Shown here piece after piece: positions 37,056 through 45,105 of a DNA stretch of 64,000 nt. Origin of the DNA: Paenibacillus dakarensis (lineage in GTDB: Bacteria > Bacillota > Bacilli > Paenibacillales > Paenibacillaceae); contig NZ_CDSE01000041.1 of the NCBI RefSeq assembly GCF_001373415.1, positions 25,257 through 89,256 on the forward strand, in the 5' to 3' direction. Both the position numbers and the translations under genes were made by a program. The notes under the pieces were generated by a model, which had not been told where the DNA came from, did no database searches, and saw only the letters and a list, made by a program, of their open reading frames with translations. Position 1 is the stretch's first letter. The number at the start of each line of letters is the position of its first letter.

Positions 37056-37532
37056 ATGTCTATTTATGATTTCGAGGTCACTACCATTAACGGTCAACAT
37101 CAAACACTGGAATCCTACAAGGGTCAGGTCCTGCTGATCGTAAACACAGCCACCAAATGCGGTTTCGCTCCACAGTTCGATGGTTTGGAGAAGCTTCACG
37201 AGGCTTACCAGGATCAAGGCTTTGCGGTTCTCGGCTTTCCCAGCAGTCAATTTATGAATCAAGAGCTTGCGAACGATGCTGAAATCGCCAGTGCCTGCAA
37301 GCTGAATCACGGAGTCACCTTTCCCCTGTTCTCCAAAATTGATGTCAACGGGGCGAGCGCACATCCACTGTTCAAGTATTTGTCCTCTGAGGCGCCTGGG
37401 GCTCTAGGCACCAAACGAATCAAATGGAACTTCACCAAATTTCTTGTGGATCGAAACGGCAAGGTTATCAATCGATTTGCCCCGGCCGATACGCCGGAAA
37501 AGATCGAAAGTCATATTAAAGCACTGCTATAG
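37056..37532 (+). CDS. gpx: Glutathione peroxidase-like protein (BsaA type)
   Basis: A 158-residue thiol peroxidase that reduces peroxides. The active-site Cys35 lies in NTATKCGFAPQ, with the matching Gln in FPSSQFMNQE and Trp in KRIKWNFTKF. The usual FPCNQF box is FPSSQF here, so the resolving Cys of many bacterial members is missing. AAGGAG precedes the ATG at 37056. The stop overlaps that of the convergent HAD gene by six bases. Confidence 0.88.
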   Translation: MSIYDFEVTTINGQHQTLESYKGQVLLIVNTATKCGFAPQFDGLEKLHEAYQDQGFAVLGFPSSQFMNQELANDAEIASACKLNHGVTFPLFSKIDVNGASAHPLFKYLSSEAPGALGTKRIKWNFTKFLVDRNGKVINRFAPADTPEKIESHIKALL

Positions 37533-38258
37533 GCGAGCCTTCAAGATCTCACCCAGTTCCTCATAGCTTGTCGCCGTGTAATGAGGAGTATGTTCAGATT
37601 CCGGCTTTGCTCTGCGGTGGTTAAACCAGATGACATGCCATCCGGCATTCAAGGCACCGATCACATCATTGCGCCAAGAATCTCCTACATAGAAGCTGTT
37701 CTCGGGACGCGTTCCCGTCTTTTCATTCACATAAGCGAAAATACGCGCGTCCGGCTTGTCCCAGCCCACGGCGCCGGAGACAAATAACCGTTCATCCGGG
37801 ATGATGTCACCGAGATTCATCGCTGCGATTTTGTTCATCTGATGCTCCAATGGCCCATTCGTAATCAATCCAATAATATGACCGTCGTCTGCGAGCTGCT
37901 TCAGCAGCTCACGTGCACGGGCAAACATCTGAATATCATACTGGCATCCGATATATGCGGCCTGCATTCGTTTCGCCTGGTCAGAACTCAGCTCTATGCC
38001 GAATTCCTGCAGAGCGAGCTGAAAGCGTCGTCTTCGCATCTCTTCCACCGTCTCTTCATACTGCTGCGAACCCGCGCCGCCAAGCTCAAGCGACAGTATA
38101 TCGCTGTAATATCTCATCCGGTGGTAAGCTGCTTCATAAGGAAAATCGGCCGCCGGATGGGCGATCTCATCTACTGCACGACGGAATGGAGTCAGATGAT
38201 CATATAATGTATCATCCACATCAAAGAAAACCGCTTTTTTATGTTCATTCAAATGCAT
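37527..38258 (-). CDS. HAD-family hydrolase (YjjG-like)
   Basis: A 243-residue phosphatase of the haloacid dehalogenase fold. Motif I AVFFDVDDTLYD (nucleophile Asp at about 13) is clear, motif II is LITNGP at about 130, and motif III/IV is FYVGDSWRNDVIGALNAGWH near residue 197. The size and the cap helices resemble YjjG/YfnB-type nucleotidases. AGAGGG precedes the ATG. The substrate is unknown. Confidence 0.85.
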   Translation of the reverse strand: MHLNEHKKAVFFDVDDTLYDHLTPFRRAVDEIAHPAADFPYEAAYHRMRYYSDILSLELGGAGSQQYEETVEEMRRRRFQLALQEFGIELSSDQAKRMQAAYIGCQYDIQMFARARELLKQLADDGHIIGLITNGPLEHQMNKIAAMNLGDIIPDERLFVSGAVGWDKPDARIFAYVNEKTGTRPENSFYVGDSWRNDVIGALNAGWHVIWFNHRRAKPESEHTPHYTATSYEELGEILKARL

Positions 38259-38438
38259 GGGTTACCCTCTTTCTAGTCTGGTTCATCTCCTGCTGCTCTA
38301 TATCATTGTATTGCACCTTTTATATGGCCTCAACCTCTTGGGTCATACTCATAACGGGTACAGCCAATTCAGCCCGCTTCCGTTACATGCGTAACAGGCG
38401 GGTAAAAAGTAACAACATTCGATCAAGTGGAGGTTTAG

Positions 38439-39308
38439 ATGATGAAGAAGCATGAACAGGACCTGAACGCAAACGCGGAACGCCGTAATATTCCAGAAGG
38501 AAACCGGCAGAGCAATGTGGACCGGTTCTCCGGCTACCAGGATACGTATGATCGGTACCGACCGGAGGCACCGGAGCAAGTCATTGATATTTTGACAGGG
38601 TATTTACAGCGAAAGCCCGCTCTTGTCGTGGATATTGGCTGCGGAACCGGTTTGTCTTCTTATGTTTGGAAAAATGCCGCAGACCGAATCATTGGCATCG
38701 AGCCGAATGATGATATGCGGCAAAAGGCTATCGATAAGCTTCAGGAACAGGAGCGTACAGACCATATCAGCTTTATCGCTGGCTATTCTAATCAAATCCC
38801 GCTGGATTCAGAGTCTGTAGACATCATCACCTGCTCCCAATCGTTTCATTGGATGGAGCCAGCGAGCACACTCAAGGAGGCCGCACGCCTGCTGTGTACA
38901 GGCGGGATCTTTGCCGTATACGATTGCGATTGGCCGCCGAGCCTGCACTGGCCAATCGAGAAAACCTGTCATGAACTGATTGAATCGGCTGAGATGCTAA
39001 TTAATAAGCATATCGAAGACGATCGTAAAGCCCGTAAAGGGAATAAAAATGAGCATCTGAAGCATATTCGGGAAAGCGGCCTGTTCCGGTTTGCCAAAGA
39101 AATTGTATTTCACCATATGGAGCCTTGTAACGCTGAAAGATATGTCGGGCTTACCCTAAGCCAGGGAGGTATTCAAACCTTGTTCCGGCATGGAATACAT
39201 GAGCTGGATTCTGCCATCGATGCTTTCATACAGCAGGTGGAGGCGTATTTCCAAGGGCAGCCGCGGGAAGTCATGTTCAGCTACCGATTGCGTCTTGGCA
39301 TCAAATAA
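38439..39308 (+). CDS. SAM-dependent methyltransferase
   Basis: A 289-residue class I methyltransferase: VVDIGCGTGLSSY (about 65-77), the acidic loop IGIEPNDDM, and the later motif ITCSQSFHWME. This resembles the UbiE/TMT-like group, but the substrate is not known. The ATG at 38439 follows GTGGAGG; the ATG at 38442 is an equal choice. Its stop overlaps that of cdaR by eight bases on the opposite strand. A hairpin with GTTAC-ATGC-GTAAC lies 38-70 bases before the start. Confidence 0.8.
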   Translation: MMKKHEQDLNANAERRNIPEGNRQSNVDRFSGYQDTYDRYRPEAPEQVIDILTGYLQRKPALVVDIGCGTGLSSYVWKNAADRIIGIEPNDDMRQKAIDKLQEQERTDHISFIAGYSNQIPLDSESVDIITCSQSFHWMEPASTLKEAARLLCTGGIFAVYDCDWPPSLHWPIEKTCHELIESAEMLINKHIEDDRKARKGNKNEHLKHIRESGLFRFAKEIVFHHMEPCNAERYVGLTLSQGGIQTLFRHGIHELDSAIDAFIQQVEAYFQGQPREVMFSYRLRLGIK

Positions 39309-40350
39309 TGGACGGCTGCTCCCTCCACATTAGCGCGCAGAGAAGCTCGAACAGCTCGATGAGCGAACGGGGGTCCTTTCCTGTCAGCTGCTTGATCCGG
39401 TTTAACCGGTAGTTGAGCGTATTCCGATGGATGTTTAGTCGTTTGACAGCCGCATTATGGTCCCCGTTCTCAGCTATATATACCTGCAGTGTTTCCAAAA
39501 GTCCCAGCTTGTCCCCATTCTGATAGAGCACGTTGTACAGCGCACCCAGCTCTTTGCGGTCTTCGTGGGATAGGTGAATGAGAAATTTCAGGTCAATATA
39601 CCGGTTAATCATTCGGGATGGACAAATTTTCGCGCCCGTCTCCATGGCTAAGACTGCCTGTTCCAGGGAGTGTGCCCCCAGCTCCTCGGCTTGGCCCACC
39701 CCGACCCTGACAACCGCTTTGAAATCGGCAAGTTTGGCCAATATTTCCCTGATTTTCAGGGTATCTGTAATATAGAACACGGTCTTGTCATTCTCAAGGC
39801 TCCAATGATGCGGGTATTCTTGAGTAAAGTGCTGAAACTCCCTTGCACCAAAATCAGCATGAACCAGTACCGCCTCACACTTTCGGGTGAGATCAAGGCC
39901 GTAATCCTTGGCCCGTTCCAGAAAATCCTGATCATAAGCAACTTTTCGGTAGGACAGCTCCTGATAGAATTTTCCCTTCCGCTGTTTCTCATCCTGGTTC
40001 TTCTTGTTTTGTGCTTCCTGCTCAATTAACAGCACCACGGTTACTTTTAACAGCTTGCTAAAAGGTCTGACCTCATCTGGATGCCCTGTGATCCCGACAA
40101 CCCCAATCACCCTGCCGTCCATCACGATCGGCTCATTAACGCCCGGCTTCATGCCGCCCCCTGCCTCATAAACCTCATTGATCTGGCCGGAATGAATGGC
40201 CTTGAGCGCTCCGGTATGAAACGTACCGATGCGCTTAGACTCTCCGCTGCCGATAATAATCCCCTTCTCATCCATGACATTGATATTATAGGGAATAACC
40301 TTCATCATTTCATTGGCGATTCTCTCTGCAAGCGATCTTGATAGTTTCAT
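39301..40350 (-). CDS. cdaR: CdaR family transcriptional regulator
   Basis: A 349-residue regulator with an N-terminal sugar diacid recognition domain (about 1-135) that begins MKLSRSLAERIANEMMKVIPYNI and a PucR-type C-terminal helix-turn-helix with HRNTLNYRLNRIKQLTGKD (about 305-325). In E. coli CdaR activates galactarate, glucarate and glycerate use. It sits just downstream of a glycerate kinase and a GntP permease on the same strand, separated by a terminator, so it probably controls them. Confidence 0.88.
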   Translation of the reverse strand: MKLSRSLAERIANEMMKVIPYNINVMDEKGIIIGSGESKRIGTFHTGALKAIHSGQINEVYEAGGGMKPGVNEPIVMDGRVIGVVGITGHPDEVRPFSKLLKVTVVLLIEQEAQNKKNQDEKQRKGKFYQELSYRKVAYDQDFLERAKDYGLDLTRKCEAVLVHADFGAREFQHFTQEYPHHWSLENDKTVFYITDTLKIREILAKLADFKAVVRVGVGQAEELGAHSLEQAVLAMETGAKICPSRMINRYIDLKFLIHLSHEDRKELGALYNVLYQNGDKLGLLETLQVYIAENGDHNAAVKRLNIHRNTLNYRLNRIKQLTGKDPRSLIELFELLCALMWREQPSII

Positions 40351-40420
40351 GATGTGCCTCCCCGCTCGAATCCTTTAGTCTAATCTCTTTCTTATGCCTG
40401 ACTTTAAGCATATGAATACA

Positions 40421-40455
40421 GAAAGAGGCTGACCGGTATACGGCAGCCTCTTGAA
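40421..40455 (-). terminator. Terminator after the glycerate kinase gene
   Basis: On the minus strand AAGAGGCTG pairs with CAGCCTCTT around a 12-base loop, then TCTGTATTC follows. The T run is weak, and read-through to cdaR is possible. Confidence 0.65.
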
Positions 40456-40461
40456 TTTACG

Positions 40462-41607
40462 CTATTTTACCGATCTTAACAATCGAATAACATTCTCCGA
40501 CGTTCTCTCCACATTCTCCGGTCCATGTGCCAAAGCCTCCGCAAGCGTTGCTGCACATGGCATAATTCCGAATATACTATCAATTCCTTTATCGTACAGA
40601 ACCTCAATCTGATCGCCAATCCGTCCCGCCAAGGCCACGACAGGCTTGTCGTATTTCTTGGCAACCATCGCTACACCAAGCGGCGTCTTGCCGTATTGAG
40701 TCTGAAAATCCATGCCGCCTTCACCCGTCCATACCATATCAGCCTGCTGGACCTTCTCCTCAAGCCCCGTGTAATCGATCACCATATCGATTCCTTTCTT
40801 CAGCACGCCGCCGAGGAATATCATCAGGCCTCCGCCCAATCCACCGGCCGCACCTGCACCCGGCACATCCACGATATCCTGGTTCAGCTGACGCTGAATC
40901 ACATTCGCGTAATGACGAAGGTTGTCGTCCAGCTGCTGAATCATATCCGGTGTTGCCCCCTTTTGAGGCCCGAACACATGGGATGCGCCTTGGGGACCGC
41001 ATAACGGATTCGTTACATCACAAGCGACCTCTACCTCCACATCCCGAAGACGCGGGTCAAAATGCGTCAGGTCAATGCTTGCAAGTCTGCCAAGGGCACC
41101 GCCGCCGCCAGGAAGCTCATTTCCATCTGCATCAAGCAGCTTCCCTCCCAGCGCCTGAACCATTCCGGCTCCGCCGTCGTTGGTTGCACTTCCCCCAATA
41201 CCGATCAACAGCTTGCGGACTCCATGATTCAGACATGCCCTGATCAATTCACCCGTACCATAAGTTGTTGTAATGAGCGGATTTCTGTGCACTGGGGCAA
41301 CGAGATGGATACCGCTCGCGCTCGCCATTTCCAGAATGCCCGTTACCCCGTCTCCCGATATCCCGTAGGAAGCCTCCACTTCGTTTCCCAGAGGCCCTCT
41401 CACCTTCAAGGTATGAACACGGCCTCCGGTTGCATCGACCAGTGACTGCATTGTTCCTTCTCCGCCATCCGCCATCGGTACATGAATGCAGCTAATATCG
41501 GGGTTACCCTTCCGGATTCCCTTTTCCATCGCTTCGCATACTTCCTTGGCCGTCATACTCTCTTTGAAAGAATCCGGTGCCAGGACAATCACCATATCGT
41601 TTTTCAT
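40462..41607 (-). CDS. glxK: Glycerate kinase (GarK/GlxK type)
   Basis: Phosphorylates D-glycerate (to 2-phosphoglycerate in this family). The 381-residue protein matches type I bacterial glycerate kinases: VLAPDSFKESMTAKEVCEAM at the N-terminus, MADGGEGTMQSLVDATGG, GIGGSATNDGGAGMVQALGG and GAGAAGGLGGGL. I chose the ATG at 41607 because GGTGGAG precedes it. It lies 33 bases after the GntP permease and is cotranscribed with it. Confidence 0.92.
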   Translation of the reverse strand: MKNDMVIVLAPDSFKESMTAKEVCEAMEKGIRKGNPDISCIHVPMADGGEGTMQSLVDATGGRVHTLKVRGPLGNEVEASYGISGDGVTGILEMASASGIHLVAPVHRNPLITTTYGTGELIRACLNHGVRKLLIGIGGSATNDGGAGMVQALGGKLLDADGNELPGGGGALGRLASIDLTHFDPRLRDVEVEVACDVTNPLCGPQGASHVFGPQKGATPDMIQQLDDNLRHYANVIQRQLNQDIVDVPGAGAAGGLGGGLMIFLGGVLKKGIDMVIDYTGLEEKVQQADMVWTGEGGMDFQTQYGKTPLGVAMVAKKYDKPVVALAGRIGDQIEVLYDKGIDSIFGIMPCAATLAEALAHGPENVERTSENVIRLLRSVK

Positions 41608-41640
41608 CGTGCTCCACCCCATCTTTATACTATTCATAAT

Positions 41641-42936
41641 CTAAAATACAAATCCGTATAAAATCGTAGCCGCAATCGTCATCGTTAAACCGACAATACT
41701 CTCGTAAGGGATGAGCTTCATTCGCTCCTTAATACTCATCTTAACGGATTCTGCCGTAACGTGGAAGAAGTTTCCATGAGGCAAATGGTCAATTACCGTA
41801 GCACCGGTATGAACCATGACCGCTGCGCTTAACGGAGCCGTGCCCATGGACAGAATAGCTTCACCAAAAGATCCCGCCGCCACAATGGAAGCCGTCGATG
41901 TAGATGCCGTTGCGGCACCCATCAGAATACCTGCAAGCGGTGCGAGGAATGTGCCTGAAACACCCAACACATCAATCGTGTCAACAACAACCGCACTTAA
42001 ATTCGATTTGGAGATAATGCCCGCGATGGCGCCGGCACCAATCAGAATAATAGCGGTGCCTGTCATTTTATTCAGACCCGAGGTTGTAAAGTTAATGATT
42101 TGTTTGCTCTGCTTCATAGCGATCAGACCGATAATGCCGGCAACCGGCAGAATAATCATCGAGTCGATCTTAAACGCCTTCAATGCTTCAATGCCGAAGA
42201 TGCTGCCGATCGGGTTGATCGCGAGCAGTACAATAGCTACAATCGGAGCGACCATGGAACGGCCAAAGCTCGGTTTTTCCTTCTTGACTGCTCCGTTATC
42301 CACTTGATCCGTGTCCGCCACCATCACACCTTTTTTCATCAGCATCTTAGCCACGATTACGGTAACGATCAAGCCTGCAACGGCTGGTAAGAATCCGTTA
42401 ATCATCACTTGGGCCAGATCTACGTCAAACCCCTTGGCTACCGCAATGGTATTCGGGTTCGGGGAAATAATGTTGCCTGCTTTACCGCCGCCCACCAATG
42501 CAAGCAGCAAGGCTGTTTTGGATATGCCTATCTTTTTCCCGACCGATAATGCAATGGGTGCAACGATGATAATGGCTACGGTAATGAAGACCCCGACTGC
42601 GGTAATAATCATCGTGGCCAGCGCAATGGATAAAAGCGCTTTCTTTTCACCGAGCTTGGAAACAATCGTTTCCGCAATACGCTCGGCTGCGCCGGATTCA
42701 ATCAGAATACCTGCCAGCACACCAGCCGCCAATACGCGAACGACCGCGCCCATGACACTGTTCGTGCCCTCAATAATATACTGTACGGTTAACTCAATCG
42801 ATGCTCCGCCCAGAAGACCGCCTATGACAGCGCCTCCAAACAGGGCATAAACCGGATTTACTTTTTTGAAAATAAGTACGATAGCTAGGACCAGTCCGAT
42901 AATAGCTCCGCCCCAATGAATTACTGTCCCTTCCAT
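41641..42936 (-). CDS. GntP family permease (gluconate/glycerate:H+ symporter)
   Basis: A 431-residue permease with about twelve segments. The GntP pattern shows in GGAVIGGLLGGASIE, GKAGNIISPNPNTIAVAKGF and GAATASTSTASIVAAG. The partner kinase suggests glycerate as substrate, but gluconate or galactonate-type acids also fit. I chose the ATG at 42936 because GGGGAGG precedes it, and the longer frame is not needed. Confidence 0.88.
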   Translation of the reverse strand: MEGTVIHWGGAIIGLVLAIVLIFKKVNPVYALFGGAVIGGLLGGASIELTVQYIIEGTNSVMGAVVRVLAAGVLAGILIESGAAERIAETIVSKLGEKKALLSIALATMIITAVGVFITVAIIIVAPIALSVGKKIGISKTALLLALVGGGKAGNIISPNPNTIAVAKGFDVDLAQVMINGFLPAVAGLIVTVIVAKMLMKKGVMVADTDQVDNGAVKKEKPSFGRSMVAPIVAIVLLAINPIGSIFGIEALKAFKIDSMIILPVAGIIGLIAMKQSKQIINFTTSGLNKMTGTAIILIGAGAIAGIISKSNLSAVVVDTIDVLGVSGTFLAPLAGILMGAATASTSTASIVAAGSFGEAILSMGTAPLSAAVMVHTGATVIDHLPHGNFFHVTAESVKMSIKERMKLIPYESIVGLTMTIAATILYGFVF

Positions 42937-43065
42937 GCTGCTGCCTCCCCAAAAAGGTATCGTGATGTTATAATGCTTGTCATTCTCCATGGAATTGATG
43001 ACGCTTACAGTTGTAAGTATAAAGGCCCGCAGGGCGCAATTCTATTGATAGGATAACGTATTTCA

Positions 43066-43081
43066 TTGTGCATATGCACAA
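43066..43081. promoter_or_regulatory. Perfect palindrome upstream of the glycerate operon
   Basis: TTGTGCATATGCACAA is a perfect 16-bp palindrome, 130 bases before the permease start. The likely binder is the neighbouring CdaR-type regulator, but this is an inference from place and symmetry. Confidence 0.55.
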
Positions 43082-43114
43082 AAGTGATATACATCACATT
43101 ATTATCTTTCGCTA

Positions 43115-43147
43115 AAAAAAGGCCGGGAATTCGTTTCCCGGCCTTTC
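43115..43147 (-). terminator. Terminator after the ThrE pair
   Basis: AAAGGCCGGGAA pairs with TTCCCGGCCTTT around a TTCG-type loop, then TTTTAGCG on the minus strand. It lies just after the ThrE operon stop. Confidence 0.88.
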
Positions 43148-43154
43148 GTTTGGA

Positions 43155-43601
43155 TTACAGCTTCCGAGGCAAGGCTGCCTTCTTGATCACCTGGTTCGTT
43201 ACTTCTGCCAGCAGCAAGCCCAGCGCGATCGCACCCGAGATCATAAACGCTCGCGCACCCAGCTGAACGGCAAGATCATATTGATTTTGGGCGACATGAC
43301 GCAGGGCATCGTAGGCGAGACCGCCGGGAACAAGGGGTATGATTCCGGAAACACTGAATACAATAATGGGCGTTTTATATTTTTTTGCAAAAAAGTAACT
43401 GATCATCGTGACCACGAATGCTGCGATCACCGTTGCCGCCACCGGGTTCATCCCCATATTTTGAAACCAGATATACAGGATCCATCCGACCATGCCGGCA
43501 AAACCGCACTGTACCAGCGCTTTACGCGGTGCATTGAAGATCATCCCGAAGGCAGCAGAAGCAATAAAGCTCGTTATAATCTGTTGAATATACATCATCA
43601 T
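43155..43601 (-). CDS. Threonine/serine exporter, C-terminal half (DUF3815)
   Basis: A 148-residue protein with four to five membrane segments that matches the C-terminal part of ThrE: FSVSGIIPLVPGGLAYDALRH (key part PLVPG) and the last segment IALGLLLAEVTN. In this organism ThrE is split into two genes, the other being 17 bases upstream. The pair probably exports threonine or serine by proton force. AAGGAGG precedes the start. Confidence 0.85.
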   Translation of the reverse strand: MMMYIQQIITSFIASAAFGMIFNAPRKALVQCGFAGMVGWILYIWFQNMGMNPVAATVIAAFVVTMISYFFAKKYKTPIIVFSVSGIIPLVPGGLAYDALRHVAQNQYDLAVQLGARAFMISGAIALGLLLAEVTNQVIKKAALPRKL

Positions 43602-43618
43602 AAAGTTCGCTAACCTCC

Positions 43619-44377
43619 TTAATAGAATGACAGCATGAACGCGATGCCTGCGCCAATGGCAAACGATGTAATGAATGCCTCCGCTCCCTTGGACAAGCCG
43701 GAAATCAAATGTCCTGCCATCAGATCACGGATTGCATTCGTGATGACCAGCCCGGGAACAAGCGGCATCACCGAGCTGATAATGATGATATCGATCTGCT
43801 GTCCATATCCGTTCTTCACCATCCACACGGCAGCCAAACCGATGGTCATTGCCCCGGAGAACTCGGCAAAGAACCGCACCGGAATAACCCGCTGAATATA
43901 GACAAAACAGGAAAATCCAAGTCCGCCAGCCAGCGCAGCCGGAAGGAAGTCCTTCCAAATCCCCTTGAACATAATCAGGAAGCAGCCGCTTGCAACAGCA
44001 GACAAGAGTATAAGCAGCCACATCGGATAATTGGGCCTCGCCCTCTCTACCTCACGCAAGGCCTGCTGGGCTTCGGAAATCGTTAATTCTCCCATGCTGA
44101 TTCTCCTTGAAATGGTGTTCACCAGGTCGATCTTATTCAAATCCGTTGTACGGTCCGATATCCGAATCAATCTCGTAATATGCTGCGGCTCCTCCACTGA
44201 AAAAATAATCCCTGTTGGGGTCATATAACTGTGGCTGTTATTCACCCCATAAGATGCGGCGATCCTTATCATTGTATCCTCAACGCGGTACGTTTCCGCC
44301 CCGCTCTGAAGCATAATTTTACCGGCGAGCAGACAGACTTTCATAATCTCATGCTCGCGTTGCAGCAGCGTGTCCAA
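43619..44377 (-). CDS. Threonine/serine exporter, N-terminal half (DUF1212)
   Basis: The 252-residue partner. A soluble region (about 1-110, with MLQSGAETYRVEDTMIRIA and VEEPQHITRLIRI) is followed by five membrane segments and the repeat ISSVMPLVPGLVITNAIRDL. I chose a TTG at 44377, with GGGAGGAAC before it; the longer frame has only an ATG without a ribosome site. A TATAAT -10 lies about 45 bases upstream. The split ThrE arrangement is common in Firmicutes. Confidence 0.85.
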   Translation of the reverse strand: MDTLLQREHEIMKVCLLAGKIMLQSGAETYRVEDTMIRIAASYGVNNSHSYMTPTGIIFSVEEPQHITRLIRISDRTTDLNKIDLVNTISRRISMGELTISEAQQALREVERARPNYPMWLLILLSAVASGCFLIMFKGIWKDFLPAALAGGLGFSCFVYIQRVIPVRFFAEFSGAMTIGLAAVWMVKNGYGQQIDIIIISSVMPLVPGLVITNAIRDLMAGHLISGLSKGAEAFITSFAIGAGIAFMLSFY

Positions 44378-44482
44378 TGCTGTTCCTCCCAGCTCTAAAG
44401 TTGTACATTTGAGTCTCATCCTATTATAGTATTTCTGACCCCGATATATTGTAATTAATTTTGACGACAGGCAGGGTGAGAG

Positions 44483-44809
44483 ATGATACATTCCATCATT
44501 ATATTTTTGCTGGCTGGAGTGGCTGAAATCGGCGGAGGTTACTTGGTATGGCTATGGCTGCGGGAAGGACGGCCGTATTGGTACGGGATCATCGGAGCCA
44601 TCGTGCTGGTGCTGTACGGAATTATCCCTACACTTCAGAAATTCCCGGATTTCGGAAGAGTATACGCCGCTTACGGCGGTGTGTTCATCATTCTTTCGGT
44701 GTTATGGGGATGGGGCGTTGACAAAAAAATGCCGGATATATATGACTGGATTGGGGCGGCTGTATGTCTTGTCGGCGTGTCCATTATGCTCTGGGCACCG
44801 AGGCATTAA
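44483..44809 (+). CDS. ynfA: YnfA family membrane protein (UPF0060)
   Basis: A 108-residue protein with four membrane segments. [39 protein letters not shown] and [14 protein letters not shown] are typical of UPF0060. The fold is related to small multidrug resistance proteins, but the role is unknown. It starts 105 bases from the ThrE start, divergently. Confidence 0.9.
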   Translation: MIHSIIIFLLAGVAEIGGGYLVWLWLREGRPYWYGIIGAIVLVLYGIIPTLQKFPDFGRVYAAYGGVFIILSVLWGWGVDKKMPDIYDWIGAAVCLVGVSIMLWAPRH

Positions 44810-44836
44810 ATGGAACAGCGCACAGCAGCCCGTCCC

Positions 44837-44866
44837 TTGAATCAAAACATATGCTTGCGGTATAAT
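44837..44866 (+). promoter_or_regulatory. Promoter of the serS T-box transcript
   Basis: TTGAAT, an 18-base spacer and TATAAT lie just before the T-box leader. Confidence 0.75.
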
Positions 44867-44872
44867 ATATAC

Positions 44873-45077
44873 AAATATCGAAATCAGGCCAATGAAGAGC
44901 TTCCAACTCTGAGGCGTTCTCGTTAAGGGGTCTTCCCCCTAAGTTAACCGGCTTTCGCCCGTTATCGCGGAATCAAAGTGGATTAAGCTTCTGAAGCTTC
45001 AGCAGTTTAATCAATTTGGGTGGCACCGCGAGCGCATAAGCGTCCCTCGTCCCATACGGACTAGGACGCTTTTTTTG
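44873..45077 (+). promoter_or_regulatory. T-box leader of serS
   Basis: The T-box core GGGTGGCACCGCG lies at 45018-45030, and the terminator AGCGTCC / GGACGCT with a seven-T tail at 45039-45077. The leader up to the core is only about 145 bases and lacks a clear AGTA/specifier-loop pair, so the specifier codon is not assigned. Several short hairpins (for example AAGGGG/CCCCTT and GATTAA/TTAATC) fill it. Uncharged tRNA-Ser would favour read-through. Confidence 0.88.
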
Positions 45078-45105
45078 TTATTTCTGAAACAGAAGGGACG
45101 CGGTG

